Assembly (NCBI GenBank): GCA_032358165.1
Contig: JAALGY010000039.1
Coordinates: 558,001 to 622,000, forward strand
Direction: 5' to 3'
Source: Diplosphaera chodatii
Lineage: Eukaryota > Chlorophyta > Trebouxiophyceae > Prasiolales > Stichococcaceae
Length of the DNA: 64,000 bases
Shown: positions 1-12,242 of the stretch, piece after piece
Numbering within the stretch: the first letter of the stretch is position 1
How the letters are laid out: the number at the start of each line of letters is the position of its first letter
Translations under genes and position numbers: made by a program
The notes under the pieces: generated by a model
Seen by the model: the letters and a program-made list of their open reading frames with translations, nothing else
Databases searched by the model: none
What the model was told of the DNA's origin: nothing

Positions 1-803
1 CAGCAGCTGCCCCTGGCAACATCGGCCCATGGCAAGACAACCCCTGCACCGCGACGGCAGCGGCCATCCCGGGCACCAGCAGAGCTCTTAAAGAAGAAGA
101 AGGGCAGGAGGAATAGAAAGCAGCCGCCACCAGCCAGGGTGCGGCTGACTGCAAAACCGCCCCGGTCCCCGAATCCGAAAAATGTGAACAACTCCCAGGC
201 GGCAGCGGTCGACACTCAGCCAGCGCCTCTGCCGCAGCGGCCGCCCGGGCAGCCGGTGGGCAAGGTCGAGTACTCGGAGATCACCATAGGTGTGGCTGAC
301 GTGACACGCAGTTTACTCACCAGAATTGTGAGTGCCATCGGTGCGCATACCCACGACAACCCCCAAATTCCAGAGAATTCATGGCCTTGTTGTTGCTGCC
401 GCCCACAGGCCTAGCGCCAGGAGCAGTCACAGCAGCCCCTGTCACTGGCGACTCTGACGGCAACAGCAACAGCAGCGACAGCAGTGATGGTGGCCTGGTG
501 TCCCTGGCACCCACCGCAGCCCCCACACCGGCAGCCATCAATGCCAGCAGTGCCCCGACAATCGCCACCACCACCACCAGCAACAGCAGCAGCAGCAGCA
601 GCAGTGTCACGCCGCCACCGCCGCCACCCGCGCCAATGAGCCCCGCCCCGTCAGGCGCCACTGGAGACGCGCAGGTGCCGCCAGCAGCACTGCCAGGTCG
701 GCTGCTGCGGCAGGCGCAGCCAGCACTGCCAGCGCCTCATGGCAAAGCACATGCACCATGGCAGCAGCAATCGCCCTGGGCACCGCAGGCGCTCCTGCGC
801 TAG
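1..803 (+). CDS. 3' part of a low-complexity, possibly nuclear protein (partial)
   Basis: I do not recognise the family. The frame is open from base 1 to about 290 and encodes a Lys/Arg-rich patch (KKKKGRRNRKQ) followed by Pro/Gln-rich sequence, compatible with a nuclear localisation signal. A plausible phase-1 intron runs from the donor after EITI (about 288) to the acceptor CCCACAG near 408. It joins a Ser/Thr/Ala/Pro-rich tail that ends at the stop at 801-803, including a Ser-Asn run coded by a CAG/AGC microsatellite at about 580-605. The 5' end lies outside the window. The opposite-strand poly-Leu/Val frame here is a shadow of this repeat. Strand and the single intron are inferred; low certainty. 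Confidence 0.35.
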
Positions 804-1570
804 GGTCAGCCAGCGCCGGCGGCCGCAGCGCTACCATTGCGTTGCCAGAGCCTGCGGCTGGAGGCCCACAGCGGCTGGAGGCCCACAGCCAGTGCCGTTT
901 GCCCCACGAGTGTCTGTTATCAATAACTCCGCCCCGTGGCCGCCGCCATTAGTGTGGCGTCTTGTGAGCCGGGGGCAGGACCCATGTTGTTGACACCGAC
1001 ATGCGTGTGCTGAGATGTCTCGTATCACTGGCCATTCAATATGCAGCAAGCCCTGCTGAGGGTATGCGCATTAACATAGAAGTGCTGATCCATATCAGTA
1101 GTTTGCCCCATACATACGTATGTATTGATCCAGCTCAGTCAGATGTCATGTGAGTGGACACAGCAATATTAGCAGCAAGCCAGTGGCTGTTATTGGGATA
1201 ACAAGTCGGACTCATTCAAGTCAACAAAACTTGTGCTCCCAGTCCCGCCTAAAGGTGTCGATGTGCTACTACAACAAACTCATCTGCTGTCTGCTCATTG
1301 CTCGGGGCAGTAGCTGGTAGCGTTGGTTGCATCCTAACGTTATCAAACAATATATCGGACGAGTTCAGCGTGGAATGACGGCAGTGATTTTGCCATTATT
1401 GTCGGCGGCTGTGCCCATGCTGGGTGCGACATGCGGCCCCTCCACCTCTTTTTGATGCATTCCTTGGTAGTATTTTATACTGCCGCTGCACAACCGGTAG
1501 TGGTGCGGCACGTCTCGCAGCATTCATCAGCGTTAACAATTCCCTGTGCATTTGCCGAAATAAACATATT

Positions 1571-1616
1571 GTATATATATATATATATATATACGGCGTA
1601 TATGTATATATACGGC

Positions 1617-1649
<33 letters not shown>
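1571..1649. repeat. (TA)n microsatellite interrupted by two CGGCGTA units
   Basis: The sequence shows three runs of alternating T and A separated by ACGGCG interruptions. It is a simple-sequence repeat with no gene evidence. Confidence 0.95.
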
Positions 1650-1651
<2 letters not shown>

Positions 1652-3763
1652 CAGCGCCTGTCAGAGGATGGTCACATCCTCAACCATGGCGCATGCTTGT
1701 GTATACAGCGCACTTGGAGAATACTGCAAGGTGAAGAGATGGTCAGTGATTGCTTGTTGCCTTTTGGTTGCTGGCATATATACCTTCTAACATTGTCCAT
1801 CATGTGAACCGGCCCTTGCAGTGGGCGGGGCTGGGCAAGCTTGCTTTCAGCTTTGCACCTGGATTGACGGCTCGCCCGGGTTGACGTCATTTCTTCCGCT
1901 GGGTGCAATGTCCGTGTTGCGGGACTTGAGGTCTGCAGGCAAGCACGCACCATTTTCACATGCGTGACTGTTAAGTGGGATTGATGGCACTGAACAGTGC
2001 AACATGTTCTTGTCCCGGAATGGGTGCCAAATCATCTGCAGCGCTGCGATCAACCCAAAGCTGCTGTGGCAACTCTGGTCACCACGATCTGGAATGATGC
2101 CAGGTGAGCCGATGTTTCCGCTAAGGGTGTGGCCATGGGGGCACGTGAGCGCCACGGGGGCAACATCTGCACTGATGATACAGCGATGTGAGCGTGCCGA
2201 AGCAGCCACGCATGCACGCGCACCTTCAATGAAGATGTGGCATCTGCACCTCTTGACCTTATCAGCAATATTGTGAGGGACCAATGGTCGGAACAACGCA
2301 CTCATTGTTTGCCGAGCTGCACAGAGCACAAGAGCCCATGACACAGCTAGCCCGCTGGTCCTCACGACAGAGACATCACTGATGTAAGCAACCACAACAG
2401 ATCGATCACTGATCTTGGGCGCACTGCACCTGCGTGGGGTTGAAGTCCAGCTGATGTCTCCAGCGCACTCTATTGCTGATGGCTCGACCTGTGCATGTGC
2501 TCCCAGGTCACCTGGTGCAAGCCACTTCCGACTGTCAGAGTTCCTGACACAGACGCTGTTCGCGCTGATGAGAATCTGCTACGCCATCACCACGTTTTCT
2601 GGTCTGAATACATTTCTCATGTGAGCCAGGGCATTGGCTGTGCCGCCTGTACGAAGTAAAGCAGCAGCCATGCCCATGGCACCAAAAGGAACCGTACAAC
2701 TTTTCAAACACCTGTTACATGAAAGCGCAACATTCAGCAAGCTAGCAACGTGCAAGCCTGCAGCCACTCACCAGACAGCATCACCAGAAGCGGCAATGTC
2801 ACAACCACACGGCACAATGGGTGCATCGCCATCGCGCACACAGACTGCAAATGACCACCGAATAAGGTGCAGCGTTGTTTCGCTGCTCAAGGCTGGGTAC
2901 GTATACCAGATCGGTGCAAGCCAAGCCTTCTGTTACAAGAGTTTGGCGAATGGTTCTTATGCTTCCACAACATATTATCGATCACTCAACACGACCAAGG
3001 TTGCCGCCAGCACGAAGTTTGTTTACAGCACAGGTTCACCCACCTCCTGCAGCATCCTTGATACTGCTGGCGGTTGCAGGGTCAGCAGACACCAGAAGGC
3101 TTGTGTCACCTGAGGTAAAAGTCCGACCAGTCAACCAGCAACTAGTCAGTCGGCTTGGCTTCATTTAAGCTGGCAGCTGCACCACCAGATAAACCGCCGC
3201 CATGGGTTGTGTGACCTGTCGACAAACTATGGACTGCAATGTCACTAGCCACACAAAAATTCACGCACCACACACAGCCACGATCAGCAGGCAGCATATA
3301 AGCACGCGCCCGACCAGAGCCATATTGCCGGCTGTCCAAGGCAAGATGCCTTGGCTCCTTCACAGCAAGCATGCAGCTGCAACGAATGCTGGCTGACAAT
3401 GGTGCGACGTGCACCCCTTGGGGCGATCTTGACGCACAGCAGCAAACACCAGCCTCTTCCAGGTGCTTGCGAGCTGCTGCCGCTGATAACAAAGCTCATA
3501 TGGATCACCCAGGGACAAATATGCAGCAAATGAACAAAGACGAACCGCAGATGAGGTGATCACCAGCTGGCATTTGTGATCATCATCACGTGGGGACAAT
3601 CGCATCTTGGGGCAAGACCGCTTGTGTGACAATGCACGGTTTGCATTCACCGGCTGATCTACTCGAATGGACTGCTGTCATGCTCGAAAGCAGGCATGCT
3701 TGGGTGTGGCCAAGAATCCGACCTGCTTGCCGGCAGCTTGCATGCAAGATGGCACAACCTCGA

Positions 3764-3993
3764 CCGTGTACCATGCCAGGCCTTGGATTCGGCTCGCAAT
3801 TTGGCCCACTCCAGCTGGGGCAGCCTCGTGGCATTGGTCGACAATATCACCTTCAGGCAGGCACCACGACGCCATTCTCCCTTGCTCGAGTTGGCGACCC
3901 TTGCTGCCTATCTGTGCAACTGTATGTCATAGTGCAGCACTGCTGCACGCTGTGACTTCCAGCTGACACATGACAAGACATCGCACAAGCAAC
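3764..3993 (+). promoter_or_regulatory. Conserved upstream block of Hint gene 1
   Basis: About 200 bp immediately upstream of the first exon are clearly similar to blocks at 8,401-8,622 and, on the minus strand, 36,164-36,420. A weaker match lies at about 36,860-37,092. Shared landmarks in order are an ATGCCAGG-TTGGATTCGGCTC element, TTTGGCCCACTCC, GGGGCAG, an inverted CCAAT-like ATTGGTC-ACAAT element, and CTGCACGCTGTGACTTCC just before the ATG. Conservation next to four paralogous start codons suggests promoter or 5'UTR function, but it may simply be the duplication unit. Confidence 0.5.
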
Positions 3994-6900
3994 ATGGGGT
4001 GTCTGCTAGCCAATACCTGTGGCAGGATGCTGGTGCTGTGTGCACTGCTCCTGGTCTTCACTTGCGGTGCGCCCGCTGCTGTGTCTGTATGTGTGATGGC
4101 TCTTTGCTCAGCTGCAGGCAGGTGCATGCAGATCACTTGCAGAGGAGTTCTCACACCCGATCTGGAAACATCGTCCTATTCTGCCCTTTAGGCGATGGTG
4201 CCTTTGGCACCTCGTTCACTGAACCGACCCACATCCAACCGGGCATGGCAGCAGGTGCGTGACTCTGCAGCGACGGTTGCAAACCGCTCGCTGCTTAGGC
4301 TGCTGCGTGATAGCCTGCTGTACTGCACAGTTGCAGTAGTAGGACGCTCGCGCACGCAGCTGACAGTGCTGAACATGCATCACTGCAGTCTTGCGCCTGG
4401 AGAATTCAGGTCCATGATGGACGATTATCATCCAGGCAGCTGTGCGACATAAATATATATGCAAAGTCGCGCTCATGTGTCCAGGTGGCCACGGCAGTGT
4501 TGGTGCTGCAGCTGGCAACCGCGTCCTGCTCCAGGGTGTGCACCATCAAGCGTACACAGCATCTGTTGCACATCAGCATCAGCATACATTTCATGCACTT
4601 GCCTAGCTATACGTATTGCAACGACGTCCAAAGAGGTTCTGAAACCTCTACCTATCAGGAAGCTTTGGCAACCAAGGCATGCATGGGGTCTGAGAACATG
4701 CTGGTGTGTAGGTGGCAAATCTGATGGCAAAACTGATGGCAAGGCAGTCGGCAAATATGAGGGCGAAAGCGATGGCAAGGCAGTCGGCAAATCTGAGGGC
4801 CAGAGTGATGGCAAGGCAGGAAAGTCCGCCACCGACCTCAGGATCACTGTCGACACACCCACTGGGTTGACATCCAACTCAGAGGTGCATGAAAGCATCT
4901 GCTCAGTCCTCGCCCTGAAGGAGTTCCTCATGCATGTGCAATTGGACAGACGTGTGATCAGCAGAAGCAATTTTGTATATGGGCATGTGTTTGCCTGCTG
5001 ACCTGCTGCATCCTGGCGTCATGCATGGCTAATGCTGCCTGTGGTGTCCTGCTGGCAGCCAGAAGCAGGCTCTCTTCTTGCCGAGACGGGCAACCGTGTG
5101 CAGTTCTTTGGTACGCAGCCCATTGCTGCCCCAGATATGCCAGTGCAGCCGCCCCTACAGTGACTGTGAATGCGAGTTCTCGATTGCCACGTTGTCAAAA
5201 ATCCCAGCTTGATGTTTGCTTTGCAGGAAGCGTGCCGGCGTCCAATGTAGCAAACGTGTGCAGGATGATTTTGAATGGAGTGCGCAAGTTTCAGGCAGCT
5301 GTCACAAACTCCAGGAACAGAACCCAAGACTATACGTTCCAGGTGAGCATCAGATCATCATACGTACCGCCTCTGCCGTCTTGCATCCTGCTGCTGCCAT
5401 GTATATCCCAGCTTCCGAAACACTGAGCCGACACATGGGCATTTGCACTTCCCAATCAGCAGAGATTATTTGACGTCTGCATGCCTCTGAAATGCAAGTG
5501 TGCTGGTGTCGTTTGCAGCTTAGAGCTACTAGCGGCTGCGGCAGTGGCGCCAGCGAGAATCTATTTGATGCCAGCGGCGGCAAGGCACTTGCAAACACCA
5601 AAGTGGCGGTGCGTTCCTGATGCTGACACCCTGGTCTCAGGCTGTAGGAAGTGCGGTCTACATGCCCGCCTGTTCACAGCTGGGAGCACCCATTTCGCTG
5701 CAGCTCCTCCAGCCAGCTGGCTTGTGTGTGCACGTAAGGCTGCCGTGTCATACGTGGCAGAACAGGGTTGACGGCTCACTCACCTTCCTTCCAGGTGGTT
5801 TGTGGCAACAACGCACCGCCTGGGATCTGTTACATATACTACGCTGACGATGAAGTTCGGCGGCAGACTGGCGGCTCACAGCCTGGCGGTAAGCAGAACG
5901 CTGGCGGGAAGGAGGCCGGCAGCGGGAAGAACACCGATGAAACGGACACTGGCAGCGGGAAGAGCACAGGTGGGAAGGACACAGGCGGAAAAGAATCCGC
6001 AGGAAAGGCTGTCGGCGGGCCCAGCAATGACAGCCAGGGTGGCACCAGGCGCCTGCTGCAGGAGGACGGCAACCTCAACTGTGGCGGTTGTCTGCAGGCC
6101 TGCAAATGCACAAATGTAAGTGTAAGTTCTCTTCGTTTGTGCGGTGAGCATGTCTGACGTACACACAAACACTCAGCGTGAAACATGAGGAAACCATGCA
6201 ACTATTCCTGGTTAGCCTCGGTGCAACTTAAAAACTTGAAACACTCTGGTGTCACCATGTTGACAGATCAATGAGAACTGCTTTCCGGGGGACGCACATG
6301 CAGAGGTGCACGGCCGTGGCCGTATTGCCATGAAAGACCTGCTGGTGAGTGCATGTTTGGCACTGTGTGATCGGAGCAATGATCCAGGGGACAGCTTACA
6401 CATACCTGCCGCTGCAGCACGCACCACCACATATGAGCATCTGCCTAATTCACACATTTGGTGCACTCTGCAGGTGGGACACCGGGTACTCACTGTGAAT
6501 GCCCATGGTTCTGTCGTCTATGAGCCAGTGCGATGCTGTTGCTTGCAAAATGCTTTATTGTATGCAACTGAAGCTGCTTTTGGCGTTGAGACCATTGCCA
6601 ACGGATCAATTGCATGTTTCCTGCTGGCTGCTCCTTCCATGCATCACACGCTTCACATCCTGGGTAGTGCACAAAGCTTACATTCTGTCAAGGTGGTCAC
6701 GTGGTTTCGAACCCTGCTTTCGGTTGTGCAGGTGTACATGTTCGGCCATCGCACTGCCGCCGCCTCGTTGCCCGTCATCGAGCTGTCTGTGCGCCAGGGC
6801 GCCGACGGCCCTGAAGCAAAGTTGTCCTTGAGCCCGCGCCATTTCATTCCCGTCGCAGCCAACGCCACCGCAGCTGCCGTGAACACATACGCCCAGGATG

Positions 6901-7737
6901 TGCAGCCAGGCGATGTTGTGACCATGGTCGTCAACGGCAAGCCAGCAGTCGGTACTGTCATTGCCAAGCGCACAGCAGTGGAGCAGGGTGCCTTTAACCC
7001 ATACACCAAGGTGACGGGATGTCTAGTGCACAATTGGGTGGCAGGGCATTCTACAGAGTTTCCATGTGTCGGATCATGGCTGATCAGAATCAGGCATCAG
7101 CTTTCCTCTAGCATAGCATTGGGTGTCTGGATGCACAGCTGGTGCATTGTTGGAGCAGGTCAGTTCCTGTGCACGACAAAACGACAATTCGTCTGCTGAA
7201 ATTTTCAATGTCATTGCTTGTGCTACAGGGTGGCCAGATCGTGGTGGACGGCATGCTGGCGTCCTGCCACAGCGACTGGTTCCTGGACGACCCAGTGCAG
7301 CGTCTTGCACCCCACCTCACCCACCTACTTCCCGCTGCCTACCAGGTGCGATGTATCTGATGTTGGCTCCTAGTGTTTGTGCTGGGGCCCGGCATGCGCT
7401 TCAGCAGGGCAGTATTGCACTGTGCACGCATTGCTGCCAGACGTCACTGCTAGAAATTTACAAGGAACAGAGTGCTTGCTGTCATGCATGGCCATTGCAA
7501 GACCGCAACACTCACCAACAGCATTTGCTGCATCAACAGGTTGTTTTGAAGCCCTTCTACTTCCTGTACCTTCTGATTGGCGGACGCGTCCAAGACAAGC
7601 TCAACAACATCCTGCTCGCCGACTGGATCAACCGCCTGACGCTGGCTCAGGTTGCCACGGCAATGGGCGGCGTTGGGGTGTCTGCAATCGCGGCTGTCGC
7701 GGGGCCTGCCGCCTTCAAGCGGCAGGGCACACCATAG
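3994..7737 (+). CDS. Hint gene 1: secreted hedgehog-type (Hog/Hint) autoprocessing protein
   Basis: Thirteen exons with matching phases: 3994-4066, 4192-4254, 4485-4535, 4712-4884, 5059-5110, 5227-5342, 5519-5608, 5795-6115, 6267-6344, 6474-6527, 6732-7010, 7229-7345, 7540-7737; 554 aa. In order: signal peptide (MLVLCALLLVFTC), a GR-LLQ segment, a Lys/Gly/Asp-rich repeat (GGKSDGK-type), an unrecognised cysteine-containing module (TDLRITVDTPTGL to YYADDEVRRQT), a Gly/Lys linker ending RRLLQ, a short CGGCLQACKC segment, then a Hint domain. The Hint domain starts at Cys318 (NENC-FPGDAHAEV) and has SPRH394F at the T-x-x-H position, QPGD, and VDGMLASC463 near its end, as in Hedgehog. A hydrophobic C-terminal part (PFYFLYLLIGG) could be an adduct-recognition region. 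By analogy the protein should cleave before Cys318. That activity is inferred from homology; an in-frame ATG at 3970 is an alternative start. Confidence 0.85.
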
Positions 7738-8400
7738 CTTCAAAAACAGAGTTATGATTGTTCACTGGCCGGATCACTGCGCGTTACTAGCTGATAGTAG
7801 TACAACATGCTTGTGTTGAAGAGCTGTCGGCGGCAACAAGCAAGAGTTGCAACACGGTTCTAGGTGTGGAGTTGAAGTGTGCTGCACGTTATGCACAACT
7901 GTTGATGTGTTACTATGATGTACATGGATAACAAGTTTGATGATAGACCTGGTGAAACTGGCTTGATGAAGATGTTGAAGGCGAGGTGCATGCTGGCCAG
8001 TGCACATGCCAAGATGCCATCCTCTGGGCCGTTATCTGGCACCAACAATTCTCGACAGCTGTCCCACGACCATCGCATGTATGGAATGGTATCATACGTT
8101 GTACAGATAGGGGCATGTAAAGCAATAAACCACTGGACCGCCAGTGAGGTGGTCACCATGCTGGCCAGCTGCCAGCATAATGACATGCTCTCAACATCAC
8201 GCACGCACGTGGGGCAAACACTGGAGAGGGGTGATCGTCTCTGTGACCCAGGAATGCTTTGCACCAACAGCTGCTCGCTGCTCGCTTGCGATGTATGGCA
8301 TAGCTGTAAGCAGCATGCATGCTTGGGTGAGTATCAGCCATTCGATCTGCTGTGCCATCAGGATGAACTCGAGACGGCTGTCGTCTGTGCGATCATCTCA

Positions 8401-8622
8401 ATCATGTACCATGCCAGGCATTGGATTCGGCTCGCATTTGGCCCACTCCAGGTGGGGCAGTCTCATGTCATTGGTCAACAATATCATGCCCAGGCTCCAC
8501 AACGGCTGCCACTGCTCGCAGTTAGCGTTGGCGACCCTTGCTGCCCCCCTTGCAGTTGTCGTGCACCCCTGCTGCACGCTGTGACTTCCACTTCCTTGAT
8601 TGACAGGCACTGCACAAGCAAC
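8401..8622 (+). promoter_or_regulatory. Conserved upstream block of Hint gene 2
   Basis: This is the copy of the block found upstream of Hint gene 1, including ATTGGTCAACAATATCA and CACGCTGTGACTTCC just before the start codon. It lies about 660 bases downstream of the Hint gene 1 stop, so the tandem copies each carry their own block. Confidence 0.5.
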
Positions 8623-11600
8623 ATGGGGTGTCTGCCAGCCAGTACCCATGGCAGGATGCTGCTGGTACTGTGTGCACTGCTGCTGGCCGTCACATGCGGT
8701 GGGCCCACTGCTGTGTCTGCGCAGTTTTTAATTCAGTCGTGGGCGCCTGCATGCAAGCATCCGCAAAGAGAAATTTCCAGTATAAATAGGATTTCATTGT
8801 CCTATCCTGCCCTTTAGGCAACTGTACCACTGGCGCCTCACTCACTGAGCCGACCCAGATACAACCAGCTATGGAAGCAGGTGACTATTGGCAACGGTTG
8901 CAGACCGCTGCTTGAGTGCTGTGCTATCTAAGAGCTGCTACACGAAGACTGTTGAGCGTGGGTGATCTTGCTGGACGTGCAACCCTTACTTGCAGTTCCC
9001 CGCTGAGAAAGCTCAGTGCAGCCAGGACTGCCAGGCCGGTATCATCCAGGTGCTTGCCAGACTTGAACTGAGCTCATGTCTGCAGGTGGCCACACTAGTG
9101 TCGGTGCTGCAGCTGGCGGCCGCGTCCTGCTGCAGGGTGTGCACCCACAAGCATGCACACACAGCAGCAGCCACACATCTGTGGCGGATTTGCCTGCCAT
9201 GCTGCACTGCATGTCAATGCGGTAAAAAGCCCCAGAAACCTCTGTCATAATAACATGTTGTTCAAATGTCTGACAAACTGCTGGTGTTCAGGCGGCAAGT
9301 CTGAGGGTAAGAATGATGGCAAAGCAAGTGGTAAATCTGAGGGCGAGGATGGTGGCAAGGCAGGGAACGCCGCAGGAGGTGACTCCACCACCGACCTGAA
9401 CATCAAGGTTGACACCCCCACTGGGTTGACGTCCAATTCAGAGGTGATGGACGGCATCGTTCCACTCCTGTGGAACGGAATCTCTGTTAAGCACACGCAT
9501 GCAGAGGGCCATGAGACATGCGGTATGATTTGTGTGGCAAGCGGCAGGACCTGGTCATCCGTGACCGAGGATGGGTATGCACATGCTTGCTGCATGTTTT
9601 CTGCGTGCTAGCAGCATGTCTATCTGACGCTGCCTGTGTTGTCCTTCCGGCAGCCGAAAGCAGGATCTCTTCTCGCCGAGACAGGCAACCGTGTACAATT
9701 CTACGGTATGCAGCCCGTCGCCACCGCAAATGTGCACGTGCGGCCAGTGCTCCAGCGGCTGTATGTACGAAACCTCGATTGCCACGATAGCAAACTCCCA
9801 GCTTGACGGTTGCATCGCAGGAAGCGTGCCGGCGTCCGATGTGGCAAATGTGTGCAGGATGATTGTCAATGGAGTGCGCAGGTTCCAGGCAACAGTCACC
9901 AACTCGAGAAATAGAACCCAAGATCTTACACTTGATGTGAGCACTGGATCAAACATCAGCAGATGCATCGCCTGTGCCTGTTACATGTTGCAGCAGTTCT
10001 GTCCAGTGGCAGCTTGGTACCCATATGGCCAGCTCATTGGTCTTGCTCTGCAAAGACATCCTGATGTCTGCACGGTTCCCACCAAATGATGGCCAGGATG
10101 TCATATGCAGCTGACTGCGACTGGCGGCTGCGGCACCGGTGCCAGCGAAAATGTATTCGATGCCAGTGGTGGCACAGCACTTGCAAACACCAAAGTAGCG
10201 GTGAGTTGCTGATGCTGACACGCCCTTTCTTACGCTGCGATCAGTGCGGTTTGCTGGCCTGGCTGTTCACACTTATGTGCTCCATTTCTGTTGCAACATC
10301 TTGTCCTGCCTGCTGGCCTGTTGCTAGAATTAAGGCTGTCGTGTCATGTGCAGCAGCACAGGGTGATCTGCAATGTTTGACGAGTACCCACCTCCTCTCC
10401 AGGTAGTTTGTGGCAACAATGCACCACCTGGGATATGTTACATCTACTACTCTGACGACGAAGTCCGGCGGCAGACAAACAGCTCACAAAATGGCGGCAA
10501 GCAGAACGCTGGCGGGAAGGATACTGGAGGGACGGCCGCCGGTGGGAAAAATTCCACAGGAAAGGCTACCGGGGGGCCAGGCAACGACCAGCCAGAGGGC
10601 GCCAGGCGCCTACTGCAAGACGGCAACACTAACTGTGGCGCCTGCCTGAATGCCTGCCTCTGCACAAATGTGGGTGTGCACACTTTGCAATTGTTTGCAG
10701 CACATATCTATGATGCACAGCCGGACACTCAGCATGTACCATCAGCAACCATAAAAGTACTGCCCCAAGGCTGCAATGTGCACCAGCTAGCGTGAAACAT
10801 CGTTGACAGGTCAACGACAACTGCTTTCCGGGGCACGCACATGCTGAGGTGCAGGGCCGTGGCCTAGTCCCCATGAAGGACCTGTTGGTGAGTGCATCGT
10901 TGCCATTGTGCATGTGCAGCGCTTGCCCAGGCAACAGCTGCACTGCTCACTGCTTCACACTTCACGTTGCATAACTGTAGTGCCTGACTGCAAAGATGTG
11001 TTGCACTCTGCATGTGGGAGACCGGGTGCTCACTGTGAACGCCCACGGTTCCGTCGTCTATGAGTCGGTGCAATGCTGGTGCTTGCAAAGTGCTGCTATG
11101 TTGTGCAATTGAAGCTGCTGTTACCGCGGCAGGGTTGCCATATGGAATACTGTCCATGAGTATAAGCACACTTCTTGCGGGCTGCGCCCCTGTCACACAT
11201 TTGCATATTGCTAACTGCATCAAATGCACCCTCTGCTCGATTGATTGTACCTACGTGGTGCAGGTGTACATGTTTGGCCACCGCAAAGCCGCCTCCTTGT
11301 TGCCCGTCATCGAGCTGTCTGTGCGGCAGGCCCACGGCGGCCCTGAAGCAAAGCTGTCCCTGAGCGCCCGCCACTTCATCCCTGTGGCCGCCAATGCCAC
11401 TGCAGCTGCCGTCAACACTTATGCCCAGGATGTGCAGCCAGGCGATGTTGTGACCGTGGTCGTCAACGGCAAGGCAGCAGTCAGTACTGTCATTGCCAAG
11501 CGTATAGGAGTGGAGCAGGGCGCCTTCAACCCATACACCCAGGTGATGGGAGGCTCATGCACAAGCCAGGCGCAGTGCACTGAACAACATCCTTGCGTCA

Positions 11601-12242
11601 CATGGCTTCTTGACTGCAGGCATCAGTTGTCAGGATGCACGGCTGTTGCGCAGCTTCCAAACGTGTTCTGGGCGTGAAACCAAAGGGCAGCTGTCACAAT
11701 TTACCATGTTTATCGTGTGTGCCACAGGGTGGCCAGATTGTCGTGGACGGGGTGCTGGCGTCCTGTCACAGCGACTGGTTTCTGGATGATCCGGTGCAGC
11801 ATTTTGCGCCACACCTCACCCAACTGCTTCCTGCTGCCTATCAGGTGTGGATTCTGTGACTCAGGCTCCAGTGTTGTTGCGCTGACTGCCGGCATGCGCT
11901 TCAGCAGGACGGTACAGCAGTGTGAACGCATCAGCCATCAGACGCTCCGCTAGCAGAACTGGCAGACAATGTGCTCAAATTCACGTGTATCATTGCTCGA
12001 ACAGGATCGCACACTGCGTGACCACATTCCTTGTGTACACACAGGTCATCCTGAAGCCCTTCTACTTCCAGTACCTCCTCATTGGTGGGCACGCCCAAGA
12101 CAGGCTCAACAACATCTTGCTGGCCGACTGGATCAACCGCCTGACGCTGGCTCAGGTTGCCACGGCAATGGGCGGCGTTGGGATGTCTGTCGTTGCGGCT
12201 GCTGCGGGGCCCGTTGCCTTCAAGCTGCAGGGCTTGCCATAG
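8623..12242 (+). CDS. Hint gene 2: secreted hedgehog-type (Hog/Hint) autoprocessing protein
   Basis: Tandem paralogue of Hint gene 1 with the same exon plan: 8623-8698, 8818-8880, 9086-9136, 9292-9443, 9654-9705, 9821-9936, 10111-10200, 10403-10669, 10810-10887, 11014-11067 (or 10996-11067), 11264-11542, 11728-11844, 12045-12242; about 530-536 aa. The order of parts is unchanged: signal peptide, GG-SVGAAAGGRVLLQ, a shorter GGKSEGK repeat, secreted module (TDLNIKVDTPTGL), linker with ARRLLQDGN, then Hint starting VNDNCFPGHAHAEV. The Hint keeps SARHF, QPGD and VDGVLASC. Exon 10 is odd: the acceptor used in the paralogues (CTCTGCAG) reads CTCTGCAT here. An AG 18 bases upstream keeps the frame and would add six residues (MCCTLH). 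It is followed by the normal C-terminal exon and stop. Confidence 0.82.

Larger units (their letters stand above)
804..3993. other. Gene-poor interval before the first Hint gene
   Basis: I see no supported gene here. It holds an AT microsatellite (1,571-1,649) and several short ORFs without splice support or recognisable motifs. The last 200-300 bases (about 3,760-3,990) match the region upstream of the other Hint genes and are annotated separately as a putative promoter. Confidence 0.5.

Noticed and set aside
317..661. Minus-strand poly-Leu/Val membrane-like frame
   Set aside because: It is a shadow of a CAG/AGC and CAC repeat that codes for Ser/Asn/Pro on the plus strand.
2634..3113. 159-aa plus-strand frame (ends TAGGCRVSRHQKACVT)
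   Set aside because: No splice partner, signal peptide or family motif, and composition is not distinguishable from neighbouring random frames.
4192..4254. Alternative frame of Hint exon 2 (MVPLAPRSLNRPTS)
   Set aside because: It looks conserved between copies, but only the phase-1 frame (GDGAFGTSFTEPTH) joins to GGHGSVGAAAGNRVLLQ and to Hint gene 4.
6306..7199. 297-aa plus-strand frame
   Set aside because: It reads through introns 9, 10 and 11 of Hint gene 1. Paralogues show that those segments are spliced out.
7915..8817. 300-aa plus-strand frame
   Set aside because: It spans intergenic DNA and the signal-peptide exon of Hint gene 2; only the last part overlaps real coding sequence.
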